This document shows, piece by piece, positions 26,863 to 35,500 of a stretch of 41,098 nucleotides of DNA. The first letter of the stretch is position 1. Each line of letters starts with the position of its first letter. The stretch covers positions 1 to 41,098 of the forward strand of contig NZ_HG529268.1 in NCBI RefSeq assembly GCF_000499525.1, given 5' to 3'. A program made the position numbers and the translations under genes. The notes under the pieces are model-generated. The model had not been told where the DNA came from. It searched no databases and saw nothing but the letters and a program-made list of their open reading frames with translations. The stretch is from Faecalimicrobium dakarense. GTDB lineage: Bacteria; Bacillota; Clostridia; Peptostreptococcales; Peptostreptococcaceae.

Positions 26863-27362
26863 ATGAAAAATTAGTATTTGCTCACAGGGGGATGTCAGTA
26901 CTAGCACCAGAAAATACTCTATCAGTATTTGAATTATGTAAGAAGAATGGTATAAAGTGGTTTGAGTGTGATATAGATATTTTAAAATACAAAACAATAG
27001 TAATAAGTCATGATGAAACGTTAGACAGATGTACTGACAAAACGGGGTCATTATATAATCTTTACAAAGAAGATTTAGAAAAAATTGATGCAGGTAGTTG
27101 GTTTAGTGATGAGTATGAGGGAGAAAAAATTCCAACACTTGATGAGTTAATTGAATTAATTAATAAGTATAAGCTAAATGTTAACTTTGAATTAAAATCA
27201 TGCTGTGGGGAAAAAGATTTAACAGAAGCTTTAATAAAAAGATTTGTAGAAGCAATAAATAAATTAGATAAAGACAGAGAAATAATAGTATCTAGCTTTA
27301 ATCCACTAATGTTATCAAAATTCAAAGATATAAGACCAGATGTACCTGTTTTTTGTTTATAA
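26863..27362 (+). pseudogene. Glycerophosphodiester phosphodiesterase, frameshifted and C-terminally truncated
   Basis: A GDPD/UgpQ-type TIM-barrel enzyme fragment (glycerophosphodiesters to glycerol 3-phosphate plus alcohol). ATG at 26863, with GGGGG upstream, is followed by an A5 run (26866-26870) and a stop; adding one A gives MKKLVFAHRGMSVLAPENT, the family's catalytic HRG motif. The frame then continues through FECDIDI and HDETLDRCTDKTG (metal and catalytic residues present) up to IRPDVPVFCL and stops. Only about 166 of the usual 240 residues remain. The stop lies near a junction with MFS transporter sequence, so a deletion probably removed the end of this gene. Confidence 0.85.
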
Positions 27363-27424
27363 GTGTGTACCTAAGAATGAAATGGAATTAAAAGAAAATG
27401 AAAATAAAGATAAAGTAGCTTTAA

Positions 27425-28066
27425 AAAGGATTAATACATGTTATGAAAATGCCGCCAATATGGATGGCATCATTAACAGCTCTTTCTGTTTATTGGTGTT
27501 ATATAAACTTAATTTATACAGTGCCATATTTACAAGCAGTATTTAACATCTCACAATCACAAGCATCAATATTTGGGATAATAAATACAGGAACTATGGG
27601 AGTAGCAGCAGGATTAATATCTGGAACTATATCTGATTACTTATTTAAGTAATCTTCTAAAATGATGTTCGTTTCACTAGAATTAACAGAAGTAACATTA
27701 ATTGCAACATTAGTAATGCCAAAAGGTGAAAATATGCTTATGTTAAGTATTGTATTATTAATGTTATTCTCATTCTCAATCTTCTTGGCAAAAGGAATTA
27801 TTTTAGCTCCAATTATTGAAGCAAATGTACCAAAAGATCATTCAGGCTCATCAATGAGTGTAGGATCATTTGCGGCTTATGCACCTGTGTTTTGGGCGCA
27901 TGGATTAAATGGAAAGATAATAGACAATCATGAGCCAATAGTTGCATATCAAAAAATATTTACTATAGGAGCAGTAGTTGCTATAGTAGGAATGGTATGT
28001 GCAGGTGTTTTAGTATATATGAATAAGAAAAATAAGAATAATAATGTTGATGAAAGTAACACATAA
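27425..28066 (+). pseudogene. MFS transporter, C-terminal half only, with internal stop
   Basis: From about 27425 the frame encodes a transition into TM7 (KMPPIWMASLTALSVYW) and on through TM8; it stops at TAA 27650-27652 and resumes in the same frame with SSKMMFVSLELTE, continuing through the last TM helices to a charged tail. So it is the C-terminal half of a major-facilitator transporter of about 400 residues with one nonsense codon; the N-terminal half is missing. It directly follows the truncated phosphodiesterase, suggesting one deletion spanning both genes. The pair may once have served uptake and hydrolysis of glycerophosphodiesters. Not functional. Confidence 0.8.
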
Positions 28067-28187
28067 TTTATATTTGATATAATAGATATATACTTAAAGG
28101 GACATTCAAGAATGGATTAAGAAGCTTATAGATAAAGTAGTTTTAGAAACTATATATAAGTATGAGATTAATAACTAGCATATTGAA

Positions 28188-28217
28188 TTGATAATATAAT
28201 TAAGATAGTATTATACT
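28188..28217 (+). promoter_or_regulatory. Predicted promoter of bceRS
   Basis: TTGATA (28188-28193), an 18-base spacer and TATACT (28212-28217), 38 bases before the response regulator ATG. Confidence 0.5.
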
Positions 28218-28254
28218 ATTGAGATAAAAAAATCATAAATGGAGAAATAAATAT

Positions 28255-28923
28255 ATGTTTACGATAATGATAATAGATGATAACGAACAATTACAAAATG
28301 AACTTGGAAATCTTTTAACATCTAATGGATATTTAATAATAAAATCAAGAGAGTTTAATAACATTTCAAAACTAGTAAAAGAACAAAGTCCTCATCTAAT
28401 TCTTTTAGATATTAATTTACCACAAGATGACGGGTTTAAAATATGTACAGAGATAAGAAGCTTTTCTAATGTACCAATAATATTTATAACAAGTAGAAAC
28501 ACAAATATTGATGAAATTATGGGTATAACTTTAGGTGGAGATGACTTTATTACAAAACCATATAATACTCAAATTCTATTAGCAAGGATATCTTCTCTTT
28601 TAAAAAGAGCTTACCCAAATGAAAATACTATGGATACTCTTGAATACGATGGATTAAAGTTAAATATATTATCAAGTACAATAGAGCACGAAGGAAATGT
28701 GGTAGAGCTAACTAAAAATGAACTTAAGATTCTACATTATTTATTAAATAATAAAGGCAAAATAGTTTCTAGATATGACATAATGGAGTATCTATGGGAT
28801 AGTTCTCTATTTGTAAATGATAATACTCTTACAGTAAATATAACTAGAATAAGAAGTAAACTAGAAGAAATAGGTATCAAGGAACTTATAAAAACTAAAA
28901 GAGGACAAGGATACATAATATGA
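28255..28923 (+). CDS. BceR-like response regulator (OmpR family)
   Basis: A 222-residue regulator: receiver domain (Asp8/Asp9, phosphoacceptor Asp52 in LLDINLP, conserved Lys in ITKPYN) and a C-terminal winged helix (about 125-222, with VELTKNELKILHYLLNN and TVNITRIRSKLEEIG). This is the regulator of a Bce-type antimicrobial-peptide (bacitracin-like) sensing and detoxification module. It overlaps the kinase gene by four bases (ATGA). A probable target is the inverted repeat at 29968-29983 before the ABC transporter genes. Confidence 0.92.
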   Translation: MFTIMIIDDNEQLQNELGNLLTSNGYLIIKSREFNNISKLVKEQSPHLILLDINLPQDDGFKICTEIRSFSNVPIIFITSRNTNIDEIMGITLGGDDFITKPYNTQILLARISSLLKRAYPNENTMDTLEYDGLKLNILSSTIEHEGNVVELTKNELKILHYLLNNKGKIVSRYDIMEYLWDSSLFVNDNTLTVNITRIRSKLEEIGIKELIKTKRGQGYII

Positions 28924-29930
28924 GTTTAAGAGATTTTTTTAAAAGTAGAACGGGAATAATTTTATTAAATATTATATCTTTATTAACATTAATAGTTTTC
29001 TTAGTAAGTACAGGAAATACTTTTGATACCATAAAAGTCATTATGTTAGTATGGATTTTAATTTTAGGAGCATTTTTAATATATGAATATAAAAAAAGAA
29101 AAGTATTTTTTAATGAAGTATTAAGATGCGTAGAAAATTTAGATAAAAAGTATCTTATTAGTGAAATAATAGAAGAACCTCCTTATATTGAGGCTGGTTT
29201 ATATTATTATTTACTAAAAAAAGCAAGTAAGTCTATGCGTGATGAAATTAATATAGAAAAAAATAAGCGTAAAGATTATAAAGAGTACATAGAACAATGG
29301 GTTCATGAAGTAAAAACACCAATATCATTAATTAAATTAATAGAGGAAAACAATAAGACAAATAAGTCATCATCAGTATTACAGCAATTAGAGGATATAG
29401 ATAGATATGTGGAACAGGCTTTATTTTATGCAAGAAGTGAAGATGTAGAAAAGGATTATTTAATAAAAGAAATATCTTTAGAGGAGTGTGTACATAAAGT
29501 CATAACAAGAAATAAGCAGGTGTTTATTTTAAATAATATAGACATTGAAATAGATAATACAGATATAAATATTTATTGTGATAGTAAGTGGTTAGAATTT
29601 ATATTAAATCAGATAATAGTAAACGCTGTGAAGTATAGAAGTAATGAAAATCCTATGATTAAAATAAAATCTGTATCTATCAAAAATGGTAATCAACTTA
29701 TTATAGAAGATAATGGAATAGGCATACCTAAAGATGAATTAAATCGTGTATTTGAAAAAGGTTTTACAGGAAACAAAGGAAGAATGATAAGTAAATCTAC
29801 AGGAATTGGGCTATATTTATGTAAAAAACTATGTGATAAATTAGGTTTATTAATAAAAATAGAATCAGAAGAAAACTTATATACTAGAGTCATAATTACT
29901 TTTCCAAAGGGAAATTTTTGTAAGTTTTAA
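28920..29930 (+). CDS. BceS-like intramembrane-sensing histidine kinase
   Basis: A 336-residue kinase with two TM helices (about 12-30 and 38-56) joined by only a few external residues, typical of intramembrane-sensing BceS kinases that rely on the BceAB transporter to detect peptides. His129 in WVHEVKTPIS is the phosphorylated residue; the ATP-binding domain has NAVKYR, DNGIGIP, and TGIGLYLC. It overlaps bceR by ATGA and is followed by a hairpin terminator before bceA. Confidence 0.93.
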   Translation: MSLRDFFKSRTGIILLNIISLLTLIVFLVSTGNTFDTIKVIMLVWILILGAFLIYEYKKRKVFFNEVLRCVENLDKKYLISEIIEEPPYIEAGLYYYLLKKASKSMRDEINIEKNKRKDYKEYIEQWVHEVKTPISLIKLIEENNKTNKSSSVLQQLEDIDRYVEQALFYARSEDVEKDYLIKEISLEECVHKVITRNKQVFILNNIDIEIDNTDINIYCDSKWLEFILNQIIVNAVKYRSNENPMIKIKSVSIKNGNQLIIEDNGIGIPKDELNRVFEKGFTGNKGRMISKSTGIGLYLCKKLCDKLGLLIKIESEENLYTRVIITFPKGNFCKF

Positions 29931-29935
29931 TATAG

Positions 29936-29960
29936 CGAGTCTTTAAGACTCGTTTTATTT
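29936..29960 (+). terminator. Terminator between bceRS and bceAB
   Basis: A perfect 8-bp inverted repeat (29936-29943 with 29945-29952) and a T-rich tail. It separates the regulatory pair from the transporter genes, which therefore need their own promoter. Confidence 0.75.
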
Positions 29961-29967
29961 TGCTAAT

Positions 29968-29983
29968 GTTACGATAATGTAAC
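29968..29983 (+). promoter_or_regulatory. BceR-box-like inverted repeat before bceA
   Basis: GTTAC, six bases, GTAAC: a perfect 5-bp inverted repeat directly followed by a second AACGTT palindrome. Bce-type regulators bind inverted TTAC/GTAA-like repeats upstream of their transporter genes. It is 67 bases before the bceA start. The match is to the general form, not a confirmed site. Confidence 0.55.
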
Positions 29984-30050
29984 GTTAAAGTAATATTAAA
30001 TTGAATCAAGTAATACCAAAATGAGTTAAAATTTTGTTGAGGTGATAATA

Positions 30051-30818
30051 ATGGGTGAAATATTAAAAATAAAGAATGTGGAAAAGTACTATGGGAATAA
30101 AGGAAATGTAGTAAAGGCAATTGATGATATAAGTTTAAAAGTAAGTAAAGGTGAATTTATAGGTGTAATGGGGCCATCAGGTTCTGGGAAAACAACTTTA
30201 TTAAACTTGATAGCAACAATAGATGAAGTAAGTTCCGGTCATATTTATATAGATGGTCAGGATTTAACTGAAATAAATCAAAAAAATATAGCGAAGTTTA
30301 GAAGAGAAAATTTAGGATTTATATTTCAAGATTTTAATTTATTAGATACATTAACTATTCATGAAAATATAGCATTAGCTTTAACCATAAATAAAACTAA
30401 GAAAAGCGAAATAGATAATAAAGTAATAGAGACAGCAAAAGAATTGGGAATTGAAGAATTACTTTCAAAGTATCCATATGAGGTATCAGGAGGTCAAAAA
30501 CAAAGAACTGCTTGTGCAAGGGCATTAATAACAAATCCTAAACTTATTTTAGCAGATGAACCAACAGGAGCACTTGATTCAAAGTCAGCTCAGATGTTAA
30601 TTGAGATGATTTCAAATTTAAATAAAGATTTAGGTGCTACTATATTGATGGTAACTCATGACTCTTTTACTGCAAGTTATTGCGATAGGATATTATTTAT
30701 AAAAGATGGTAAAATATTCACTGAATTGGTTAAAGGAGAAAATACACGTAAGCAATTTTTCAATAAAATACTAGATGTAGTTGCATTGTTAGGCGGTGAT
30801 GTAAGGGATGTACGTTAA
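30051..30818 (+). CDS. BceA-like ABC transporter ATP-binding protein
   Basis: 255 residues from the ATG at 30051, which has GAGGTGA upstream; an in-frame GTG at 30042 lies within that site and is unlikely. Walker A GPSGSGKTT at 41-49, Q-loop FQDF, signature VSGGQKQR from 145, Walker B LILADE at 165-170, and a D-loop/H-loop after it. This MacB/BceA-type ATPase powers the BceB permease that frees or removes peptide antibiotics from their lipid targets. It overlaps the permease gene by 11 bases. Confidence 0.94.
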   Translation: MGEILKIKNVEKYYGNKGNVVKAIDDISLKVSKGEFIGVMGPSGSGKTTLLNLIATIDEVSSGHIYIDGQDLTEINQKNIAKFRRENLGFIFQDFNLLDTLTIHENIALALTINKTKKSEIDNKVIETAKELGIEELLSKYPYEVSGGQKQRTACARALITNPKLILADEPTGALDSKSAQMLIEMISNLNKDLGATILMVTHDSFTASYCDRILFIKDGKIFTELVKGENTRKQFFNKILDVVALLGGDVRDVR

Positions 30819-32887
30819 ACTAGCACTAGGTAATGCAAAGAAATCTATTAAAGATTACTTAATTTACTTTATTACTATAACAATATGCGTAAGCTTGTTT
30901 TATGCATTTACATCATTATCAAGCTCAGGTTATGAGTTAATTACAGAGGAATCTTTAAACTTTGAAAAGTTAAAAATAATATTAAAGTATTCAACATATG
31001 TAATTACAGCTATATTATCTCTTCTTGTAGTATATGTAAATAAATATATGATAAGAAGAAGGCAAAGGGAATTTGCAACATATATATTGCTAGGAGCGGA
31101 ACAAAAAAGTGTTGCGTTGATGTTTTTTATTGAAACATTAATAATTGGAATTATAGCAATAATATGTGGCATATTTATAGGAACGTTATTTTCACAAGTA
31201 GTTACTGCAATAGTTCTTATTACGGCAAAACAAGAAATAACATTTTCTTTTAGGCTGTATATGGATACCGTAGCAATAACCTTTATATTCTTTATATCAA
31301 TGTTTTGTATAATAGGATTATATAATATTAGAATACTAAAAAAATTAAAACTTATGAATATGATGAATGCACACAAGCAAGTAGAGTTTCAGTTTAAAAG
31401 AAGTAAAAAAGTATACATAGTCATATTTAGTATAGCAGTAATTTTATATAGTATTTGTGGATACTGTACATTCAAACTAATAAAATCAATTGATGATCCT
31501 ATTATTTTAATAAATAACAAATTAATTTTTGAAGTTATATCTTTAGTAACTTTTATAATAGGTACATATTTATTATTTTACTCTATTGCTTATATAATGA
31601 TACATATAAAAAATAAGTGCACAAACTTTAAATACGAAAATACAAATCTATTCTTAATAGGATCGATAGTATCAAAGATTAAAACAGCACCAATTTTAAT
31701 GGCTACAATATCGTTAACATTTTTAGGTGGTGCAATAAGTTTTATTATGACTCTTTTTATGTCTCAATGGAGTTTAGGGTACTTAGATTACAGAGTACCA
31801 TTTGACATACAGATAGGAAATGAGTATAGCTATGGATTTAGAGAAGAATATAGTATAAATGATATAGAAGATATACCAAAAATAGATTACAGTGAAGTTG
31901 TTAAGTATTTAAATGACAATGACTATGATATAGAAAACTATTGTCAGGTAGAAAAATACTTCATTAATAAAGAAGATTTTTATATAAGAGATACAAATAA
32001 TATACCCATAATAGCAATAAAAGTAAGTGATTTTAACAAGCTAAGAAGTATGTTAGGCTATAAAGAAATAAAACTTAAAAGTAATGAGTTTACTACACAG
32101 TGGCACAGAATGATAGATGAAGAAGGTAGAAATAAGTATATAAAAGAAAATTCAATTTTAAATATAGATGGGAAGGAGTTAAAAATTAGCTCTAATCCAT
32201 ACCACGATGAATCAATAGGGGAAGGAATTTATAATGTTTACTCAGATAATATTATAATTTTACCTGATAAAGTATGTGAAAAATTAACTTTATCAGGTAC
32301 TGATTTTTTTTGCTAATATTAATAATAAAGTAAGTAATGAAAAGGCGATTGAGTTTGGATATGATTATGTACCTAATTGGTTTAAGAAAAATAATGAGAA
32401 CTTAGTTAAAAAATATAGTTCTAAAGAAGATATAACTGATTACATTATTGGTGCAAGAATAAAATCAGTAGAAACTAATAACATTTTAAATGTAAGTTTG
32501 GGTATGAGAATATTAGGAATATATCTAGGTACAGTGTTACTTATGATAAGCTTAACAGTTCTTTCACTACAACAACTATCAGACTCTATAGAGCATAAGG
32601 ATAGGTTTAATGTACTTAAAAAACTTGGAGTAGAAGATAATGATATAAATAAAATTATCTTAAAACAAATATCTATGTATTTTATAATACCTATAGCTAT
32701 TGCAATAGTTGGGTTTGTAATTTTTATATATAATTTCTATCTTATATATTCTCCAGTAATTAGTTCTTATATTGGAGGTGAAACTTTTGTTTTAAGCATA
32801 GTGATTGCTCTAGTTCTAATTATATGTATTTATATATGTTACTTTATAGGTACATATTATACCTTTAAGAGAAATATAGACAAATAA
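30808..32887 (+). pseudogene. BceB-like permease, frameshifted in the extracellular domain
   Basis: The intact protein would be about 692 residues with ten TM helices and the large extracellular domain between TM7 and TM8 that marks BceB. The first 502 residues cover TM1-TM7 and most of that domain. At T8 (32304-32311) the frame shifts and stops after TDFFC; deleting one T restores TDFFANINNK and runs on through the last three TM helices to 32887. Both parts are well preserved. If the break is real, resistance and signalling through BceS would be lost, because BceS needs the transporter. One of four single-base homopolymer breaks in the window. Confidence 0.88.
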
Positions 32888-32950
32888 TTTAATAGATAGA
32901 TTTAAAAAATATAGTATAGTTGAGCAAATAAGAAAAGAATAGCTTAGATT

Positions 32951-33001
32951 AAATAAACCTAGATTACGTAGTAAATTACTGTAATCTAGGTTTATTTTTT
33001 A
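32951..33001 (+). terminator. Rho-independent terminator after bceB
   Basis: A perfect 17-bp stem (32951-32967 with 32981-32997) followed by T residues. The remaining sequence to 33190 contains no gene I can recognise. Confidence 0.92.
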
Positions 33002-33190
33002 TTTAAAGTAATAAATAATCTTGCAATATTTAAGTATATTTTTATAGTAGCGTCATCAATAGGAGATTTATTGCAAGCATATTAGATAGGAATAATTAAA
33101 AATTTTGTATCAACTAGTATTGAGTATAGTGGTGCTAAATAAATAAAAAGTCTCATAGGATATTATAAAAATTAAATTTAGGGGTGAAGT

Positions 33191-34033
33191 ATGAAAAAAT
33201 ATAAAAGACAACAACAAAATTCATATAAATACACCATAGCTAATACTAATCTAAGGGAAGAAAAATCTACTTCTTCAAATGTAATAACTGTAATACCTGC
33301 AGGGTCTAAGGTTCAAGTTATCGACGCTGAAGAAGATTGGTATGAAGTATTATATAATGGACAAAGCGGGTATGTATATAGTGATTATTTATCCAAAACT
33401 AAATATACATGGACAGATGTTACTTTAAGGTCTTATCCATCTGCTGAGTCAAATCCAGTAACTGCAATTCCTCCAAAATCTATAGTACAAGTGTTGTCTG
33501 TAAATGGAGACTGGAGTCATGTTATGTATGATAATCAAGAAGGATATATATTTAGCTATTTCCTTTCTGATGATGGAAATCCACCTGAAGGATATGATTT
33601 TAAGTACTTTTATACAGATATGGAGAGGTTTGTAAATGATAATCAAATTAAAAGCCCAACTATAAATTTAATTACAACAGATTTAGAAAATAAGCTTACA
33701 TATATTTTTGAAAAAAATAATGATGGTTCATGGAAATTACTAGATAAGTGGTCATGTACAGTAGGTAAATCTAGTACACCAACTATTAAGGGAACCTTTT
33801 ATGTTAGTGGTAGAAAGCCTTACTTTGGCTCTGATACTTATAGAGTAAAATACGCTACTAGAATTCGAGGTAGTTACTATTATCATTCAATTTTATTTAA
33901 TGCAGAGGGAACTGAAATAATTGATGATAGGCTTGGCATGGCTTTGAGCCATGGATGTATTCGATTAGCTGTAGAAAATGCTCATTGGATTTATGATAAT
34001 GTATTAGATAAAACCACTATAATTATAAATTAA
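33191..34033 (+). CDS. L,D-transpeptidase with two SH3 domains, no signal peptide
   Basis: A 280-residue protein: two bacterial SH3 (SH3b) repeats (about 15-66 and 70-125) with NLREEKS and TLRSYPSAE starts, then a YkuD L,D-transpeptidase domain (about 155-280). The catalytic motif is ALSHGCIRL with His254 and Cys256. YkuD enzymes make 3-3 crosslinks in peptidoglycan, and SH3b domains bind wall peptides. The N terminus is basic and hydrophilic with no hydrophobic segment; an in-frame TGA lies just upstream of the ATG (site GGGGTGA), so the start is firm. How it leaves the cell is unclear. Confidence 0.88.
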   Translation: MKKYKRQQQNSYKYTIANTNLREEKSTSSNVITVIPAGSKVQVIDAEEDWYEVLYNGQSGYVYSDYLSKTKYTWTDVTLRSYPSAESNPVTAIPPKSIVQVLSVNGDWSHVMYDNQEGYIFSYFLSDDGNPPEGYDFKYFYTDMERFVNDNQIKSPTINLITTDLENKLTYIFEKNNDGSWKLLDKWSCTVGKSSTPTIKGTFYVSGRKPYFGSDTYRVKYATRIRGSYYYHSILFNAEGTEIIDDRLGMALSHGCIRLAVENAHWIYDNVLDKTTIIIN

Positions 34034-34038
34034 TTTAA

Positions 34039-34085
34039 TATATAGGCTATGTTAGGTAATTGTCTAACAGAGCCTATATTTATCG
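34039..34085. terminator. Terminator between the convergent transpeptidase and YitT genes
   Basis: A stem of about 15 pairs with one mismatch (34040-34055 with 34064-34079), flanked by A/T-rich ends on both sides. Confidence 0.8.
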
Positions 34086-34123
34086 AATTAAAAAATAGCA
34101 TTAAAGCGAAGTGGGCCATTTTT

Positions 34124-34996
34124 TTATAAAAATTTGCCTTTAAACCCTCCACCCTTCACTTCATTTACATCATTTATACATATTAAAGCTTTATCATCAA
34201 TAGAATAAACTAATTCTTTAAATTTAGCTATTTCACTAGTTTTTACAATACAATAGAGTAACTTCTTCTTATGATGAGTGTAAGCACCTTCTGCTTCTAA
34301 ATATGTAACTCCTCTTTTTAACTTATTCATTATACAATTTGCTATTTCTTCATCGTAATCAGATACTACCATTATAGATTTTTGACTATTAAAAGAATCC
34401 TTTACTATTGCCATTGTATGAGATGCTAGATACATAGCTATTAAAGTATATAGTGCTAATCTAAATCCAAACAAAATTCCTCCAACGCTAACAACGAATA
34501 AATTTACAGTAACAAAGGTATTTTTCATTTCAATATTAAATTGTTTTTTTAAGGCTGCAGCAATTATATCTAATCCACCTACACATGCTCGAGATTTAAA
34601 AATTAAGCCCATTCCAGTACCATTAAGTAAGCCGCCATAAATACATTGAATCATAGGATCATTAAGTTGAACATATCTATATAAGTCTTGGGTTACGCCT
34701 AATGCAAAAGAAAATAAAAACATGTTTACAAAACTTATTATTAAAAAGTCTTTATCTAAGTACTTTATTCCTACTATAAATATTGGAATATTGATTATAA
34801 ACGTACTTACACCTTGATTTATGTCAAATATATGATGAAGAATTACACCTATTCCAGCAACACCTCCACTTAGAAGATTAGCTGGAGTTAGAAAAGCATT
34901 TATACCTATTGCACATAAAAAAATACCAAATAACATTAACGTACACCTAAATACATAGTCATAATTTTTTCTTATAGATAAATTTTTATTTATCAT
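34124..34996 (-). CDS. YitT-family membrane protein
   Basis: A 290-residue member of the YitT/DUF161-DUF2179 family: five or six TM segments (about 18-190) with TPANLLSGGVAGIG and the conserved GLIFKSRACVGGLDI, followed by a soluble C-terminal DUF2179 domain (about 205-285). Full length for the family. Function of the family is not established; a transport role is often assumed. It stands alone on the minus strand with an AGGAG site and convergent with the transpeptidase gene. Confidence 0.9.
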   Translation of the reverse strand: MINKNLSIRKNYDYVFRCTLMLFGIFLCAIGINAFLTPANLLSGGVAGIGVILHHIFDINQGVSTFIINIPIFIVGIKYLDKDFLIISFVNMFLFSFALGVTQDLYRYVQLNDPMIQCIYGGLLNGTGMGLIFKSRACVGGLDIIAAALKKQFNIEMKNTFVTVNLFVVSVGGILFGFRLALYTLIAMYLASHTMAIVKDSFNSQKSIMVVSDYDEEIANCIMNKLKRGVTYLEAEGAYTHHKKKLLYCIVKTSEIAKFKELVYSIDDKALICINDVNEVKGGGFKGKFL

Positions 34997-35125
34997 TTAT
35001 ATTTCTCCTTAACAAATATAGTTATAATATATAGTATTAAACACTTATAACTTATATGATTTAGAATATTTTAAAGAATATAAAAATAGTTTTATTGATA
35101 ATAGATTATTCAAAACAACAGAAAG

Positions 35126-35153
35126 ATAGGGAGTCGTATTTACGACTCCCTAT
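35126..35153 (-). terminator. Terminator after the small Cys-containing ORF
   Basis: A perfect 12-bp inverted repeat (35127-35138 with 35141-35152) directly downstream of the minus-strand small gene. On the minus strand it is followed by a moderately T-rich stretch. Confidence 0.75.
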
Positions 35154-35157
35154 AAGT

Positions 35158-35310
35158 TTATTTAAATTGATTTGTGAATTTTTGATTTTTTTCTTCTTTG
35201 CATTGGCATCCATCTTTATATTCTGGGCAAGTACCTTCTAGTCTTTTCTTTGTAGTGCAAGACATTTTTACATCACTTTTACTATTAAACTTTGGTTGTT
35301 TGTTTTTCAT
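35158..35310 (-). CDS. Small 50-residue protein with four cysteines
   Basis: A short gene supported by three things: AGGAGGAC 7-8 bases before the ATG at 35310, a compact open frame, and a strong terminator right after the stop. The protein is basic and soluble with no TM or signal segment. Its cysteines (18, 28, 35 and 37: Cys-x9-Cys-x6-Cys-x-Cys, then acidic residues) could bind a metal, perhaps zinc or iron. I do not recognise the family. It stands alone between the YitT and ROK genes, with a sizeable leader. Confidence 0.75.
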   Translation of the reverse strand: MKNKQPKFNSKSDVKMSCTTKKRLEGTCPEYKDGCQCKEEKNQKFTNQFK

Positions 35311-35426
35311 TAATTTGTCCTCCTAGTAATAGTTTTGATACATTCTTATTATTATCAGCTTTAAGAAAAAATATTGTATTAAAAAGCATTTACTAAATTT
35401 AACTATGGATATGTTTTTTATAAAAG

Positions 35427-35455
35427 TTGCATAGATTTTGTATTTAACATATAAT
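35427..35455 (+). promoter_or_regulatory. Promoter of the ROK regulator gene
   Basis: TTGCAT (35427-35432), a 17-base spacer and a consensus TATAAT (35450-35455), followed at once by the palindrome at 35456. Confidence 0.75.
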
Positions 35456-35479
35456 AAATATACTTAATTAAGTATATTT
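35456..35479. promoter_or_regulatory. 24-bp perfect palindromic operator
   Basis: A perfect 24-bp palindrome (half-site AAATATACTTAA) that starts one base after the -10 and covers the expected transcription start. Such a site suits repression by the ROK regulator that it precedes; that assignment is inference. Confidence 0.75.
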
Positions 35480-35500
35480 AAAAAGGTGGAAAGGTTAAAT

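Noticed and set aside
27340-27546. Small plus-strand frame of 68 codons between the GDPD and MFS remnants
   Set aside because: It crosses the deletion join in a frame unrelated to either family and has no ribosome site.
28098-28178. 26-codon fragment reading RDIQEWIKKLIDKVVLETIY before bceR
   Set aside because: No start codon or ribosome site; it looks like a piece of a lost protein, but I cannot name a family.
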